Shown: positions 1 through 7,639 of the stretch, piece after piece
Layout: each line of letters begins with the position of its first letter
Numbering within the stretch: the stretch's first letter is position 1
Origin: an uncultured Selenomonadales bacterium
GTDB taxonomy: Bacteria > Bacillota > Negativicutes > Selenomonadales > Selenomonadaceae
Length of the DNA: 28,355 bases
Direction of reading: 5' to 3'
NCBI GenBank assembly: GCA_937877655.1
Contig: CALFJC010000099.1
Coordinates: 1-28,355 of the forward strand
The notes under the pieces: model-generated
What the model was told of the DNA's origin: nothing
Seen by the model: the letters and a program-made list of their open reading frames with translations, nothing else
Databases searched by the model: none
Position numbers and translations under genes: made by a program

Positions 1-11
1 TCGTTGCCGGC

Positions 12-32
12 GGGCGCACGTCCTGTGCGCCC
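12..32. other. Perfect 8-bp hairpin
   Basis: GGGCGCAC (12-19) and GTGCGCCC (25-32) are exact reverse complements around a 5-base loop. No T-run follows, so it is not an obvious intrinsic terminator. It overlaps the start of the first repeat copy upstream of copA. Function unknown. Confidence 0.5.
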
Positions 33-140
33 GTGTCTCTGCCACCCGCTGTAAATCTTTTTCATTACGAATTACAAATTCCTAATTGCTTTTCCTGCGC
101 CCGTGTCTTCTCCAACCGCTATTATTTTTTTCATTACGAA
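26..140. repeat. Imperfect tandem repeat upstream of copA
   Basis: A segment of about 45 bases at 26-71 recurs at 96-140. Both copies open with TGCGCCCGTGTCT and close with TTTTTCATTACGAA; the middles differ by substitutions and one indel. The spacer holds AATTCCTAATT, related to the heptad repeats near glpF. The second copy ends directly before the copA ribosome site, so the repeat forms the 5' leader. No convincing promoter is visible in these 151 bases; it may lie upstream of the window. Confidence 0.6.
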
Positions 141-151
141 AGAAGGATTTG

Positions 152-2716
152 ATGACTAAAGAAAATTTTGACGTAACAGGTATGAGTTGCTCGGCTTGTT
201 CTGCGCGGGTTGAAAAGGCGGTTGCAAAAATCGTCGGCGCGGATAATGTCAGCGTCAATCTCTTAACAAACTCCATGCAAGTTAAATTCGACGAAGCTAA
301 AATTTCTGTCGCCCAAATTGTTGATGCCGTCGTTCAAGCGGGTTACGGAGCGTCGCCGAAAAAAATTTCCGCGCAAAAAAAATCTTCTTCGCCCGAACGA
401 ACAATCGATAAAGAAATTTCGGAAATGAAGACGCGGCTAGCTTGGTCGATAATTTTTTTGTTGCCTACAATTTATATCGCAATGCATTCAATGTTGCCGT
501 TGCCCGTGCCGCAAATCATTTCGGAGCTTTTCGACGGGCGACAAAATGCCGTGACTTTCGCCTTCGCACAATTTCTTTTAATCCTGCCGATTATGTATCT
601 CAATCGAAAATATTACGTCAACGGTTTCAAAACACTTTTTGCGGGCGCGCCGAATATGGACAGCTTGGTCGGAATGGGTTCAATGGCGGCGGCGGCTTTC
701 GGAGCTTTTGCGCTGTTCAGAATCGGTCAAGGGCTCGGCGCGGGAAATTTCGATTTGGTTGACGAATACAGCCGCAATTTATATTTCGAGTCGGCGGGAA
801 TGATTGTCACGCTGATAACGGTTGGAAAATTTTTTGAGGCGCGGGCGAAGGGCAAAACTTCTTTGGCGGTAGAAAAATTAATGAATCTGGCTCCGAAGCA
901 AGCAACTGTTCTGCGCGGCGGCGAAGAAATTACAATCGCGGTTGAAGATTTGATTATCGGCGATGAAATTTTGGTTAAGCCCGGCGAAAGTTTTGCGGCG
1001 GACGGAATTATTCTTGACGGCGCAACGACGGTTGACGAATCAGCGATAACGGGCGAAAGTCTTCCTGTCGAAAAAATTATCGGCGACAAAGTCACAAGCG
1101 GCACTTTGAACAAGAGCGGCTTTGTAAAATTTCGTGCGGAAAAAGTCGGCGGCGAGACGACGATCAGCAAAATTATTTCGTTGGTCGAAGAGGCAAGCGC
1201 GAGCAAAGCTCCCATTGCCAAAACTGCCGATAAAGTCGCGGGGATTTTTGTTCCTGCCGTGATTTTAATTTCGTTGACGGCGGGCGCGGCATGGCTTATC
1301 AGCGGCGCGAGTGTCGAATTTGCTTTTTCAATCGCGGTTTCGATTTTGGTTATAAGTTGTCCGTGCGCTTTGGGTTTGGCGACGCCCGTTGCGATTATGG
1401 TCGGCACGGGCAAAGGCGCGGAGAACGGAATTTTAATCAAGTCGGGCGAGGCTTTGGAGACGGCGCACAATATCGATACGGTTGTTTTGGACAAAACGGG
1501 CACTCTTACCGAAGGAAAACCTTTTGTCACCGACATTGTAACCTGCGCGGCGGACGAAAAATTTTTGTTGGAAATTGCCGCCGCTCTCGAAAGTAAAAGC
1601 GAACATCCTTTGGCGGAAGCAGTTGTGAAATATTCTTCCGACAAAAAAATTTCTCCGCGCAGTGCAGAGAATTTTCAAGCTGTTTTTGGAAAGGGAGTCC
1701 GCGCAGAAATTGACGGCGAAGAATGTTTTGCGGGCAATGAAAAATTTTTGACGGAGCTTGGTTTTAATCTTAAAAATCTCAACGAAAAAATTTCTGCTCT
1801 TGCGAACGAAGGCAAGACTCCGATAATTTTTGCTTGTGACAAAAAAATTTTGGGGATAATCGCGGCGGCTGACGTTGAGAAAAAAACTTCCGCGCAGGCA
1901 GTCACGGAGTTTAAAAATCTCGGCGTTAATGTTATCATGTTGACGGGCGACAACGAAAACACGGCGCGAGCGGTTGCAAAGCGGCTCGGCATTGAAAAAA
2001 TTATCGCGGGAGTTTTGCCTGAAAATAAGGCGCAGGCGATAGAAAATCTTCAATCGGAAGGGAAAAAAGTTGCAATGATCGGCGACGGCATAAACGACGC
2101 GCCGGCATTGGCAAAAGCTGATTTGGGCATGGCGATAGGCGCGGGAACCGACGTTGCGATTGAGAGCGCGGACGCGATTTTAGTCCGAAATGATTTGCTT
2201 GACGCGGTCGGCGCGATAAAACTCAGCCGCGCAGTCATGACGAACATTAAGCAAAATTTATTCTGGGCATTTTTCTACAACGTGATTTGCATTCCGCTTG
2301 CCGCAGGAATTTTTTATCCCGCGTTCGGAATAAAACTTTCGCCGATGATTGGCGCGGCGGCAATGAGCATGTCAAGCGTCTGCGTCGTATTGAATGCCCT
2401 TCGCCTAAGATATTTCAACGTCGAGCGGAAAAAATTTTCTGAAGAAGCTCCGCGCAGTGTTGAAGTCCGAATCGAAAATCTTCAGACGGAAATTTTTAAG
2501 GAGGAAAAAATTATGCAAACAACTTTAAAAATCGAGGGCATGATGTGCAAACATTGTGTCAAACACGTTCACGATGCGCTTGCGAAAATGGACGGCGTCA
2601 CGGCGGTTGAAGTCAGCTTGGAAAAAAATTCGGCGACAGTCACAGCCGACAAGAAAATTTCTATCGACGACTTCGCAAAAGTTATCGACGAAGCCGGTTA
2701 TGAACTTGTCAGATAA
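152..2716 (+). CDS. copA: Cu+-exporting P1B-type ATPase with a C-terminal CopZ-like domain
   Basis: An inner-membrane pump that exports Cu+ using ATP, 854 residues. Visible in order: an N-terminal heavy-metal-associated domain with CSAC at 13-16, membrane segments from about residue 95, the TGES actuator motif near 300, the CPC metal site at 403-405, the DKTGT phosphorylation site at 447-451, SEHP near 483, GDGIND at 644-649, then YN at 709-710 and MSMSS at 738-742, the last two being Cu+-ATPase signatures. After a linker of about 20 residues, a second metal-binding domain follows (residues 788-854, MCKHC motif). The start at 152 is chosen for AGAAGG six bases upstream; the frame is also open from ATG 86 but without a ribosome site and across the repeat. 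The C-terminal position of the second domain is unusual, because extra domains in CopA are normally N-terminal. Confidence 0.93.
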   Translation: MTKENFDVTGMSCSACSARVEKAVAKIVGADNVSVNLLTNSMQVKFDEAKISVAQIVDAVVQAGYGASPKKISAQKKSSSPERTIDKEISEMKTRLAWSIIFLLPTIYIAMHSMLPLPVPQIISELFDGRQNAVTFAFAQFLLILPIMYLNRKYYVNGFKTLFAGAPNMDSLVGMGSMAAAAFGAFALFRIGQGLGAGNFDLVDEYSRNLYFESAGMIVTLITVGKFFEARAKGKTSLAVEKLMNLAPKQATVLRGGEEITIAVEDLIIGDEILVKPGESFAADGIILDGATTVDESAITGESLPVEKIIGDKVTSGTLNKSGFVKFRAEKVGGETTISKIISLVEEASASKAPIAKTADKVAGIFVPAVILISLTAGAAWLISGASVEFAFSIAVSILVISCPCALGLATPVAIMVGTGKGAENGILIKSGEALETAHNIDTVVLDKTGTLTEGKPFVTDIVTCAADEKFLLEIAAALESKSEHPLAEAVVKYSSDKKISPRSAENFQAVFGKGVRAEIDGEECFAGNEKFLTELGFNLKNLNEKISALANEGKTPIIFACDKKILGIIAAADVEKKTSAQAVTEFKNLGVNVIMLTGDNENTARAVAKRLGIEKIIAGVLPENKAQAIENLQSEGKKVAMIGDGINDAPALAKADLGMAIGAGTDVAIESADAILVRNDLLDAVGAIKLSRAVMTNIKQNLFWAFFYNVICIPLAAGIFYPAFGIKLSPMIGAAAMSMSSVCVVLNALRLRYFNVERKKFSEEAPRSVEVRIENLQTEIFKEEKIMQTTLKIEGMMCKHCVKHVHDALAKMDGVTAVEVSLEKNSATVTADKKISIDDFAKVIDEAGYELVR
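2513..2716 (+). CDS. Possible internal start yielding a CopZ-like copper chaperone
   Basis: Inside copA and in its frame, AAGGAGG at 2498-2504 is followed eight bases later by ATG 2513. Translation from there gives a 67-residue protein with the length and pattern of CopZ: one heavy-metal-associated domain, MCKHC motif at residues 11-15 and no membrane segment. This looks like a copZ cistron whose ribosome site survives although the upstream copA frame now reads into it without a stop. Either only the fusion is made, or both fusion and free chaperone. The signal is clear in sequence; its use is inferred. Confidence 0.55.
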   Translation: MQTTLKIEGMMCKHCVKHVHDALAKMDGVTAVEVSLEKNSATVTADKKISIDDFAKVIDEAGYELVR

Positions 2717-2821
2717 AAAATTTACTGCGGGCAGTGAAAACCCGGCGCACAGGGACATAAACTTTTCCCATTTCCCTTCTCCTTTTTCCCTTATATCAAG
2801 TGATTGAAGTCACGGCGTTTT

Positions 2822-2850
2822 TTGACAAGGTAATTTCGCTGTGATATTAT
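2822..2850 (+). promoter_or_regulatory. Sigma-70-type promoter for the polyprenyl synthase gene
   Basis: TTGACA at 2822-2827 and TATTAT at 2845-2850 are separated by 17 bases. The predicted transcript start near 2857 argues against the upstream TTG at 2863 as start codon. Confidence 0.7.
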
Positions 2851-2880
2851 TGCAAAAAATTTTTGGAGCGGGTGAACCGG

Positions 2881-3837
2881 TTGAACTTTATGGCGGCATT
2901 GAATGAAGTTGCGTCAAAAAATTTGTGCGTGTTGGAAGAGCAAATCAGAGAATCGATAAGCGAAGACACATTCATATTCGAGGCTTGTGCGCCGCTGTTC
3001 AAAGGCGGAAAAAGATTGCGTCCGATGCTTTTCCTGCTCTGCGCGAATTCCAAAAACGATTTCCCGCAAAAAAAATCGATGCCGCTGGCAGTGGCTTTGG
3101 AACTGATTCACACGGCGAGCTTGGTTCACGACGACATTATAGACTCCTCCAAAAAACGGCGCGGCGTCGAAACTTCCAATTCAAAATACGGCGCGCAAAT
3201 CGCAGTTCTTATCGGCGATTATCTTTTCGCAAAAGCCTTTCAACTTGTCGCGGAAAATAATTATGGCGCGGAGGTTTCTTCGACTTTATCAAAGCTCGTC
3301 AAAAATCTTTGTGTCGGAGAAATTATGCAGGATCGTTCGCTTTATGAAGTTCCTACTCTCGGCGAATATTACACGAGGATAAATCTCAAGACGGCGATTT
3401 TTTTATCAAGCTGTTGCAGACTCGGCGCGATTGTTTCCGAAATGGACAAGCGCGAAGTCGAAAATCTTACGGCTTACGGTACAAATTTAGGCTTGGCATT
3501 TCAGATTATCGATGATCTTTTGGATTTCTTCGGCGACGAAAAAATTACGGGCAAACCTCGCGGCGGCGATTTGAAAAGCGGCGTGATAACTCTTCCGGTT
3601 ATTCGCGCTTTGGAAGTCAGCGATGAGGCTCCGACGTTGAGAAAAATTGTGACGAGCGGCAAAGACGTTGACGCCGCGATAAAAATAATTCAAGCTACGG
3701 ATGCGGTTGACTATTGCAGGACGCGGGCTGAAGCGCATATTGAATCGGCGCGGGTGAATTTGCCCTTGACGCTGAAAACTTCTGTCGCGTTGGCTTTGGA
3801 GCAAGTTGCAGATTTTATCGTTGACCGCACGAGATAA
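2881..3837 (+). CDS. Trans-polyprenyl diphosphate synthase, probably long-chain
   Basis: Condenses isopentenyl diphosphate onto an allylic primer; a cytoplasmic enzyme probably supplying the menaquinone side chain. Both aspartate-rich Mg-binding motifs are present, DDIID (about 84-88) and DDLLD (about 211-215), as are GGKRLRP near 42-48 and GGDLKSG after the second motif. About 318 residues is normal for hepta- to decaprenyl synthases, and the small residues (ASLVH) before the first motif fit a long product, though the exact chain length cannot be read. The start is uncertain: TTG 2881 has GGTGA (2871-2875) five bases upstream; ATG 2890 is the alternative. SCIFF begins 21 bases downstream, so the two probably share a transcript. 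No partner subunit or men genes are nearby. Confidence 0.88.
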   Translation: MNFMAALNEVASKNLCVLEEQIRESISEDTFIFEACAPLFKGGKRLRPMLFLLCANSKNDFPQKKSMPLAVALELIHTASLVHDDIIDSSKKRRGVETSNSKYGAQIAVLIGDYLFAKAFQLVAENNYGAEVSSTLSKLVKNLCVGEIMQDRSLYEVPTLGEYYTRINLKTAIFLSSCCRLGAIVSEMDKREVENLTAYGTNLGLAFQIIDDLLDFFGDEKITGKPRGGDLKSGVITLPVIRALEVSDEAPTLRKIVTSGKDVDAAIKIIQATDAVDYCRTRAEAHIESARVNLPLTLKTSVALALEQVADFIVDRTR

Positions 3838-3858
3838 ATTTTTGGGGGCTGATAAAAA

Positions 3859-4005
3859 ATGAAACACATTAAAACAATCAACAAACCGACTTTGCAAGCC
3901 ACATTGAAAAAAGGCGGCTGCGGCGAGTGTCAAGCGTCTTGTCAATCTGCTTGCAAGACAAGTTGCACCGTCGGCAACCAAGTTTGCGAACGTCAGAAAA
4001 AATAA
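3859..4005 (+). CDS. scfA: SCIFF ribosomal peptide (six cysteines in forty-five) precursor
   Basis: A 48-residue peptide that begins MKHIKTINKP and carries six cysteines at positions 21, 24, 28, 32, 36 and 43 in the order CGEC, ASC, SAC, TSC, QVC. This matches the SCIFF family, whose members are substrates of a radical SAM maturase (ScfB) that forms thioether crosslinks. GGGGG at 3844-3848 gives a ribosome site about ten bases before the ATG. The gene is too short for standard ORF cut-offs. Its maturase, usually the adjacent gene, is not in this window: the upstream neighbour is a polyprenyl synthase and the downstream neighbours are a truncated SCIFF copy and a convergent regulator. A terminator follows directly. 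Family identity is strong; the role of the mature peptide is not established. Confidence 0.93.
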   Translation: MKHIKTINKPTLQATLKKGGCGECQASCQSACKTSCTVGNQVCERQKK

Positions 4006-4025
4006 TTTCTATCGGAAAAAATTCA

Positions 4026-4059
4026 GCGCGGAGAAAAATTCTCTGCGCTTTTTTGTTTT
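4026..4059 (+). terminator. Intrinsic terminator after SCIFF
   Basis: GCGCGGAGAA (4026-4035) pairs with TTCTCTGCGC (4039-4048) with one G-U, followed by TTTTTTGTTTT. Confidence 0.85.
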
Positions 4060-4064
4060 AACGA

Positions 4065-4172
4065 GCCACATTGAAAAAGGGCGGTTGCGGCGAGTGCCAA
4101 GCGTCGTTTCAATCGGCTTGCAAGACCAGTTGCACCGTCGGCAACCAGGTTTGCGAACGTCAGAAAAAATAA
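4065..4172 (+). pseudogene. 5'-truncated second SCIFF copy with the third cysteine lost
   Basis: In frame with the intact gene, this encodes SCIFF residues 14-48 and ends in the same TAA. The third cysteine codon TGT is TTT (Phe). Of eight differences from the intact copy, seven are synonymous. A TAA at 4059-4061 closes the frame two codons upstream and there is no ribosome site; the only possible start is TTG 4071, so it is probably not translated. Confidence 0.85.
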
Positions 4173-4193
4173 TTTCTATCGGAAAAAAATTCA

Positions 4194-4226
4194 GCGCGGA
4201 GAAAAATTCTCTGCGCTTTTTGTTTT
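4194..4226. terminator. Second copy of the SCIFF terminator, shared with the convergent deoR
   Basis: The same stem as at 4026-4048 recurs, with a T-run on the + strand and an A-run before it, so it can act in both directions. The stop codon of the minus-strand DeoR gene (4225-4227) lies in its tail. Confidence 0.8.
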
Positions 4227-4980
4227 AACAAATTAATTTTATCCGTAGGTTATCAAAAAAATTGCGCCATTCAAAGGCAGGCTCCTTATCCGTTACCAAA
4301 ATCGAAACCTTAGAAAATTCGCAAGTCTTGGCAAAAGAAATTTTATCAAACTTCGTGCTGTCGACAAGCAGGATAACTTTTTTCGCCTGCGCAATCATAA
4401 TCTGTTTAACGGCACTTTCCTCTTCATTTGACTCCATAACTCCGCGTTCAATGTCAATTCCCTTGCAACTCAAAATCGCGTAGTCGACAAAATAATTTTT
4501 CAAGTTGTTGCAAGTCAATGTGCCGGTTAATGCGAAAGATTTTCCGCGCAGACAGCCGCCGGCAGAAATAATTTTGAAAGGCGCGCCGCTGAAATCGTAA
4601 GCCAATCGAATCGAATTGGTTATCACAGTCAGATTTTTCCGCGTCCGCAAGAAATTTAAAAGCGTGAGGCAAGTTGTACTTGAATCCATCATAATCGTTG
4701 AATCGTCATCAATCAGACTTTGAGCCTTTTGCGCAATGAGATTTTTTAAATCGCCGTTTATCAAGCTCCGTTTAAGAAAAGACAAATCCTCGCTGATATA
4801 AGAATTCAAAACCGCCCCGCCGTAATCGCGCCGGACAACATTTTCTTCTTCCAACTTGTCCAAATCGCGGCGAATGGTTTCTTCCGTTACGTCAAAAATT
4901 TTGCTGAGCTCCGACACATAAACGCGATGCTCCTGCTTTAACTTCTCCAAAATTTTTTGGCGACGCTCCAAGCCCAACAT
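4225..4980 (-). CDS. DeoR-family transcriptional regulator
   Basis: A 251-residue cytoplasmic repressor-type protein. The N-terminal winged helix-turn-helix spans about residues 6-57, with the family pattern VSELSKIFDVTEETIRRDL followed by a GGA turn. The rest is the DeoRC sugar-phosphate sensor fold, with DSSTT near residue 94, the ITNS strand, and SCKG then ESNEEES further on. The start is ATG 4980, with AGGAG about ten bases upstream on the minus strand. It lies 23 bases downstream of the AraC-type gene and is likely co-transcribed with it, next to the divergent rhamnose operon. A role in sensing a rhamnose-derived phosphate is inferred from position only. Confidence 0.88.
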   Translation of the reverse strand: MLGLERRQKILEKLKQEHRVYVSELSKIFDVTEETIRRDLDKLEEENVVRRDYGGAVLNSYISEDLSFLKRSLINGDLKNLIAQKAQSLIDDDSTIMMDSSTTCLTLLNFLRTRKNLTVITNSIRLAYDFSGAPFKIISAGGCLRGKSFALTGTLTCNNLKNYFVDYAILSCKGIDIERGVMESNEEESAVKQIMIAQAKKVILLVDSTKFDKISFAKTCEFSKVSILVTDKEPAFEWRNFFDNLRIKLIC

Positions 4981-5003
4981 ATGTCAACACTCCTGTTTTC
5001 ATA

Positions 5004-6011
5004 TCAAGTTTTATTTCTTTTTCTGTATTTCGCGGGCGTTATGCCGAATTCCTTTTGGAAGGAGCGAATAAAATTTTCGGGATTGAGCCAGCCGAGTGCG
5101 GAAGAAATTTCTGCCACACTCTGATTTGTATTCGTCAAAAGATATTTCGCCCGCTTTAAACGTAAAATTTTTTTCCATTCCTTAAAACCGAATCCTGTTG
5201 AAGCTTTTATCAGCCGCGAGCAATGCGAGATTGAAAAATTAAAATGCTCCGCCAGTTCTTCCAGCGTGACGGTCGCCAAATTTTTTTGGATATAATTCAT
5301 GAGCAAAAAATTATCAGGCAAATTCGAGGGTTGCGAGGTACTCATTTCAAAATTTTTAATGTGGCACCGCATGAGATGAACAAAGCCCAAAATCAAACAG
5401 CCGATTAGAAATTGTTCCGTGTACTCGTCGCCGTTCAATTCGTCCGCCAACATTCGCAGGGCATTTTCGCGAGTGAATTCATCTTCCGCCGTGTGAAAAA
5501 GCAAATATTTTATAGGACTTTTTCCGTGCAAACCTTCGGCGAAAAATTTATTGACTGCGTGCGAACCTTTCACCAGCGGCGCAAACATTTCGTAAAAGTC
5601 ACTGTGGCGGAGAATTATCTCAAAAATTATGCTCTCGTCGTCGAAAGCCTCCAGAGTATGCAGAGTTTCGGGCGCGGTAAAAATTAAATCGCCGCGTTGC
5701 AAGCGCAGACTTTCGAAGCCGATATTTTGCGTGCATTGCCCGTTAAAAATATAAAGTATCTCAAAATCCGAATGCTTATGCAAAATCGCGGGCGTGTATC
5801 GATTATATCTTTCAATCGAAATTATTTTGTCGCCCGAATTTCTATAAGTTTGATTCGGAAAAAGTTCCGGGATAATCAGCCGACGCCTCAGCGCGTCTTT
5901 TTTGTCTACAGATTTCAAAAATTCCTGCAATGTTTGCGGAGACTGCGCGGCGGCGTGATATTTTTTGTAGAAAAGCTCGTCTTCGTTCAGCGGGAAGTTA
6001 AAATCTTTCAT
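5004..6011 (-). CDS. AraC-family regulator with cupin sensor domain, probable rhamnose activator
   Basis: 335 residues. The N-terminal half has a cupin-type ligand domain, with HKHSDFEI at 78-85 (His78, His80, Glu84) and a later His118. The C-terminal 100 residues contain the two helix-turn-helix units of the AraC/XylS family (LEELAEHFNFSISHCSRLIK, then VAEISSALGWLNPENFIRSF), ending with the typical FGITPAKYRK. It is divergent from rhaB with a 177-base gap, the usual arrangement of a local activator such as RhaS or RhaR. It is longer at the N-terminus than E. coli RhaS, and orthology is not shown. The start ATG 6011 has AGGAAAG upstream. Confidence 0.85.
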   Translation of the reverse strand: MKDFNFPLNEDELFYKKYHAAAQSPQTLQEFLKSVDKKDALRRRLIIPELFPNQTYRNSGDKIISIERYNRYTPAILHKHSDFEILYIFNGQCTQNIGFESLRLQRGDLIFTAPETLHTLEAFDDESIIFEIILRHSDFYEMFAPLVKGSHAVNKFFAEGLHGKSPIKYLLFHTAEDEFTRENALRMLADELNGDEYTEQFLIGCLILGFVHLMRCHIKNFEMSTSQPSNLPDNFLLMNYIQKNLATVTLEELAEHFNFSISHCSRLIKASTGFGFKEWKKILRLKRAKYLLTNTNQSVAEISSALGWLNPENFIRSFQKEFGITPAKYRKRNKT

Positions 6012-6188
6012 GACATCAACTTTCTTTCCTAATCTTTAAACCAAAGGAAGAATCAACACAATCAGCAAAAAAAGTCCTGTTATTCATTCCGATTTTCGCT
6101 TAAAATTTCAATGAAAGAAAGACAATAACAGTATAAACACAGGTAAAGCAAATTGCAAGTGGTTCAAAAAATTTTAGGGAGTGATTGG
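6012..6188. promoter_or_regulatory. Divergent control region between the AraC gene and rhaB
   Basis: CTGTTATT at 6077-6084 and its exact complement AATAACAG at 6124-6131 form an inverted pair with a 39-base gap. Just downstream is TATAAA (6132-6137), a good -10 for rhaB, with no recognisable -35 at the right distance (CAATGA), which suits an activator-dependent promoter. The inverted pair is a candidate operator for the AraC or DeoR protein. GGGAGTGA (6177-6184) is the rhaB ribosome site. Confidence 0.5.
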
Positions 6189-7610
6189 ATGAACGAGAAA
6201 AAATTTTATTTGGCGGTGGATATCGGCGCATCAAGCGGGCGTCATATCTTGGGCTGGTTTGAAAACGGCAAGATTCGGCTCGAAGAAATTTATCGCTTTG
6301 AAAACAAGTTGATAAAGAAGAACGGGCATCTTTGCTGGGACATCGAAAATCTTTTCAATGAGGTTGTCGAAGGGCTCAAGAAATGCAAGGAGCTTGACCG
6401 CGTGCCCGCGAGCGTCGGTATCGATACATGGGGCGTCGATTTTGTTTTGCTCGACGCGGACGGAAAAATTTTGGGCGATACCGTTGCTTATCGCGACTCG
6501 CGCACAAAAGGCATGGACAACGAAGTTTATCGCGTTATCGGCGAAAAAGAGCTTTACGCACGCAACGGCATTCAAAAACAACTTTTCAATTCGATTTATC
6601 AACTCATGGCAATAAAAAAATTTCAGCCGGAGTTGCTTGACAAGGCTGAACATTTTTTGATGATTCCCGAATATCTCAATTATCTTTTGACGGGCGAAAT
6701 TAAAAACGAATACACCAACGCCACAACTTCCCAACTTGTCAACGCCAAAACGCAGGATTGGGATTTTGAACTTATGGAAATGCTCGGCATTCCGACAAAA
6801 ATTTTCGGCAAACTTTACATGCCCAAAACTTCCGTAGGCTTGCTTGCCGAAGAAATTTCAAAGCGCGTCGGTTTTCAAACGGAAGTTGTTTTGCCCGCAA
6901 CTCACGATACGGGCTCGGCGGTTATGGCTGTTCCGACAACGGAGGACGATTCAATTTATCTCAGCTCCGGCACATGGTCGCTTATGGGCATTGAACGCCT
7001 TATTCCCGACTGCTCCGAGAAAAGCCGCGAACACAATTTCACGAACGAAGGCGGCTATCATTATCGCTATCGCTATTTGAAAAATATTATGGGCATGTGG
7101 ATGATGCAAAATCTTCGCCGCGAGTTTAAGCACAAATATACTTTCGAGGAACTTTATAAGCTGGCGTATATCGGCAGATATTTTACGTCGGTCGTGAATG
7201 TCAACGCGGAAGATTTTCTTGCGCCCGACAGCATGATTAAAGCTCTGCAGAATTATTGCGCCAAAACGAATCAGGAAGTTCCCGAAACTCATTGCGAGTT
7301 GCTGTATTGTGTTTATTGCAGTCTTGCCCGTTGCTATGCGCAGACGGTTGTCGAAATTGAAGAAGTCACGGGCAAAAAATTCAAGCAGATAAATGTTGTC
7401 GGCGGCGGTTGCCAAGATCAATTTCTCAACGCTCTAATCGCAACGGAGACGGGCAAAGAAGTTTTCGCGGGACCGATTGAGGCAACGGCTTTGGGAAATT
7501 TGATGGCGCAAATGCTTAAAGATAATGTATTCGAGGATTTGAACGAGGCGCGAAAAGTTGTTGCAAAATCATTTGACGTTAAGCCGATAGAAAAAACTTT
7601 GCGTTTCTAA
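6189..7610 (+). CDS. rhaB: L-rhamnulokinase
   Basis: Phosphorylates L-rhamnulose to L-rhamnulose 1-phosphate with ATP; cytoplasmic. The 473 residues match the FGGY kinase family: phosphate-binding DIGASSGR at 11-18, the GIDTWGVDF block near 78-86, YRDSR at 101-105, the catalytic THD (Asp240, equivalent to E. coli Asp237), YLSSGTWSL at 257-265, and the C-terminal VVGGGCQDQFLN nucleotide-binding loop. The start at 6189 is chosen for the ribosome site GGGAGTGA four bases upstream; an in-frame TTG at 6153 has none. It is the first gene of the rhamnose operon; rhaA follows after 29 bases. Confidence 0.95.
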   Translation: MNEKKFYLAVDIGASSGRHILGWFENGKIRLEEIYRFENKLIKKNGHLCWDIENLFNEVVEGLKKCKELDRVPASVGIDTWGVDFVLLDADGKILGDTVAYRDSRTKGMDNEVYRVIGEKELYARNGIQKQLFNSIYQLMAIKKFQPELLDKAEHFLMIPEYLNYLLTGEIKNEYTNATTSQLVNAKTQDWDFELMEMLGIPTKIFGKLYMPKTSVGLLAEEISKRVGFQTEVVLPATHDTGSAVMAVPTTEDDSIYLSSGTWSLMGIERLIPDCSEKSREHNFTNEGGYHYRYRYLKNIMGMWMMQNLRREFKHKYTFEELYKLAYIGRYFTSVVNVNAEDFLAPDSMIKALQNYCAKTNQEVPETHCELLYCVYCSLARCYAQTVVEIEEVTGKKFKQINVVGGGCQDQFLNALIATETGKEVFAGPIEATALGNLMAQMLKDNVFEDLNEARKVVAKSFDVKPIEKTLRF

Positions 7611-7639
7611 TCGGCTGAAATAAAAAAGGAGGGCTTTTC

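Larger units (their letters stand above)
3897..4229. repeat. Tandem 166-bp duplication covering the 3' part of SCIFF and its terminator
   Basis: Bases 3897-4062 are repeated at 4064-4229. Coding parts differ at eight positions; the 57-base noncoding parts differ only by two one-base homopolymer changes. The first copy belongs to the intact gene; the second starts at codon 14 of SCIFF and so lacks start codon and ribosome site. Confidence 0.9.

Noticed and set aside
727..1644. Long open frame on the minus strand inside copA
   Set aside because: The + strand carries unmistakable P-type ATPase motifs over the same bases; the minus frame has no family pattern or ribosome site.
2776..2826. Terminator after copA
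   Set aside because: Only a 4-bp stem (GTGA/TCAC) precedes the T-run, which itself overlaps the -35 of the next promoter; too weak to call.
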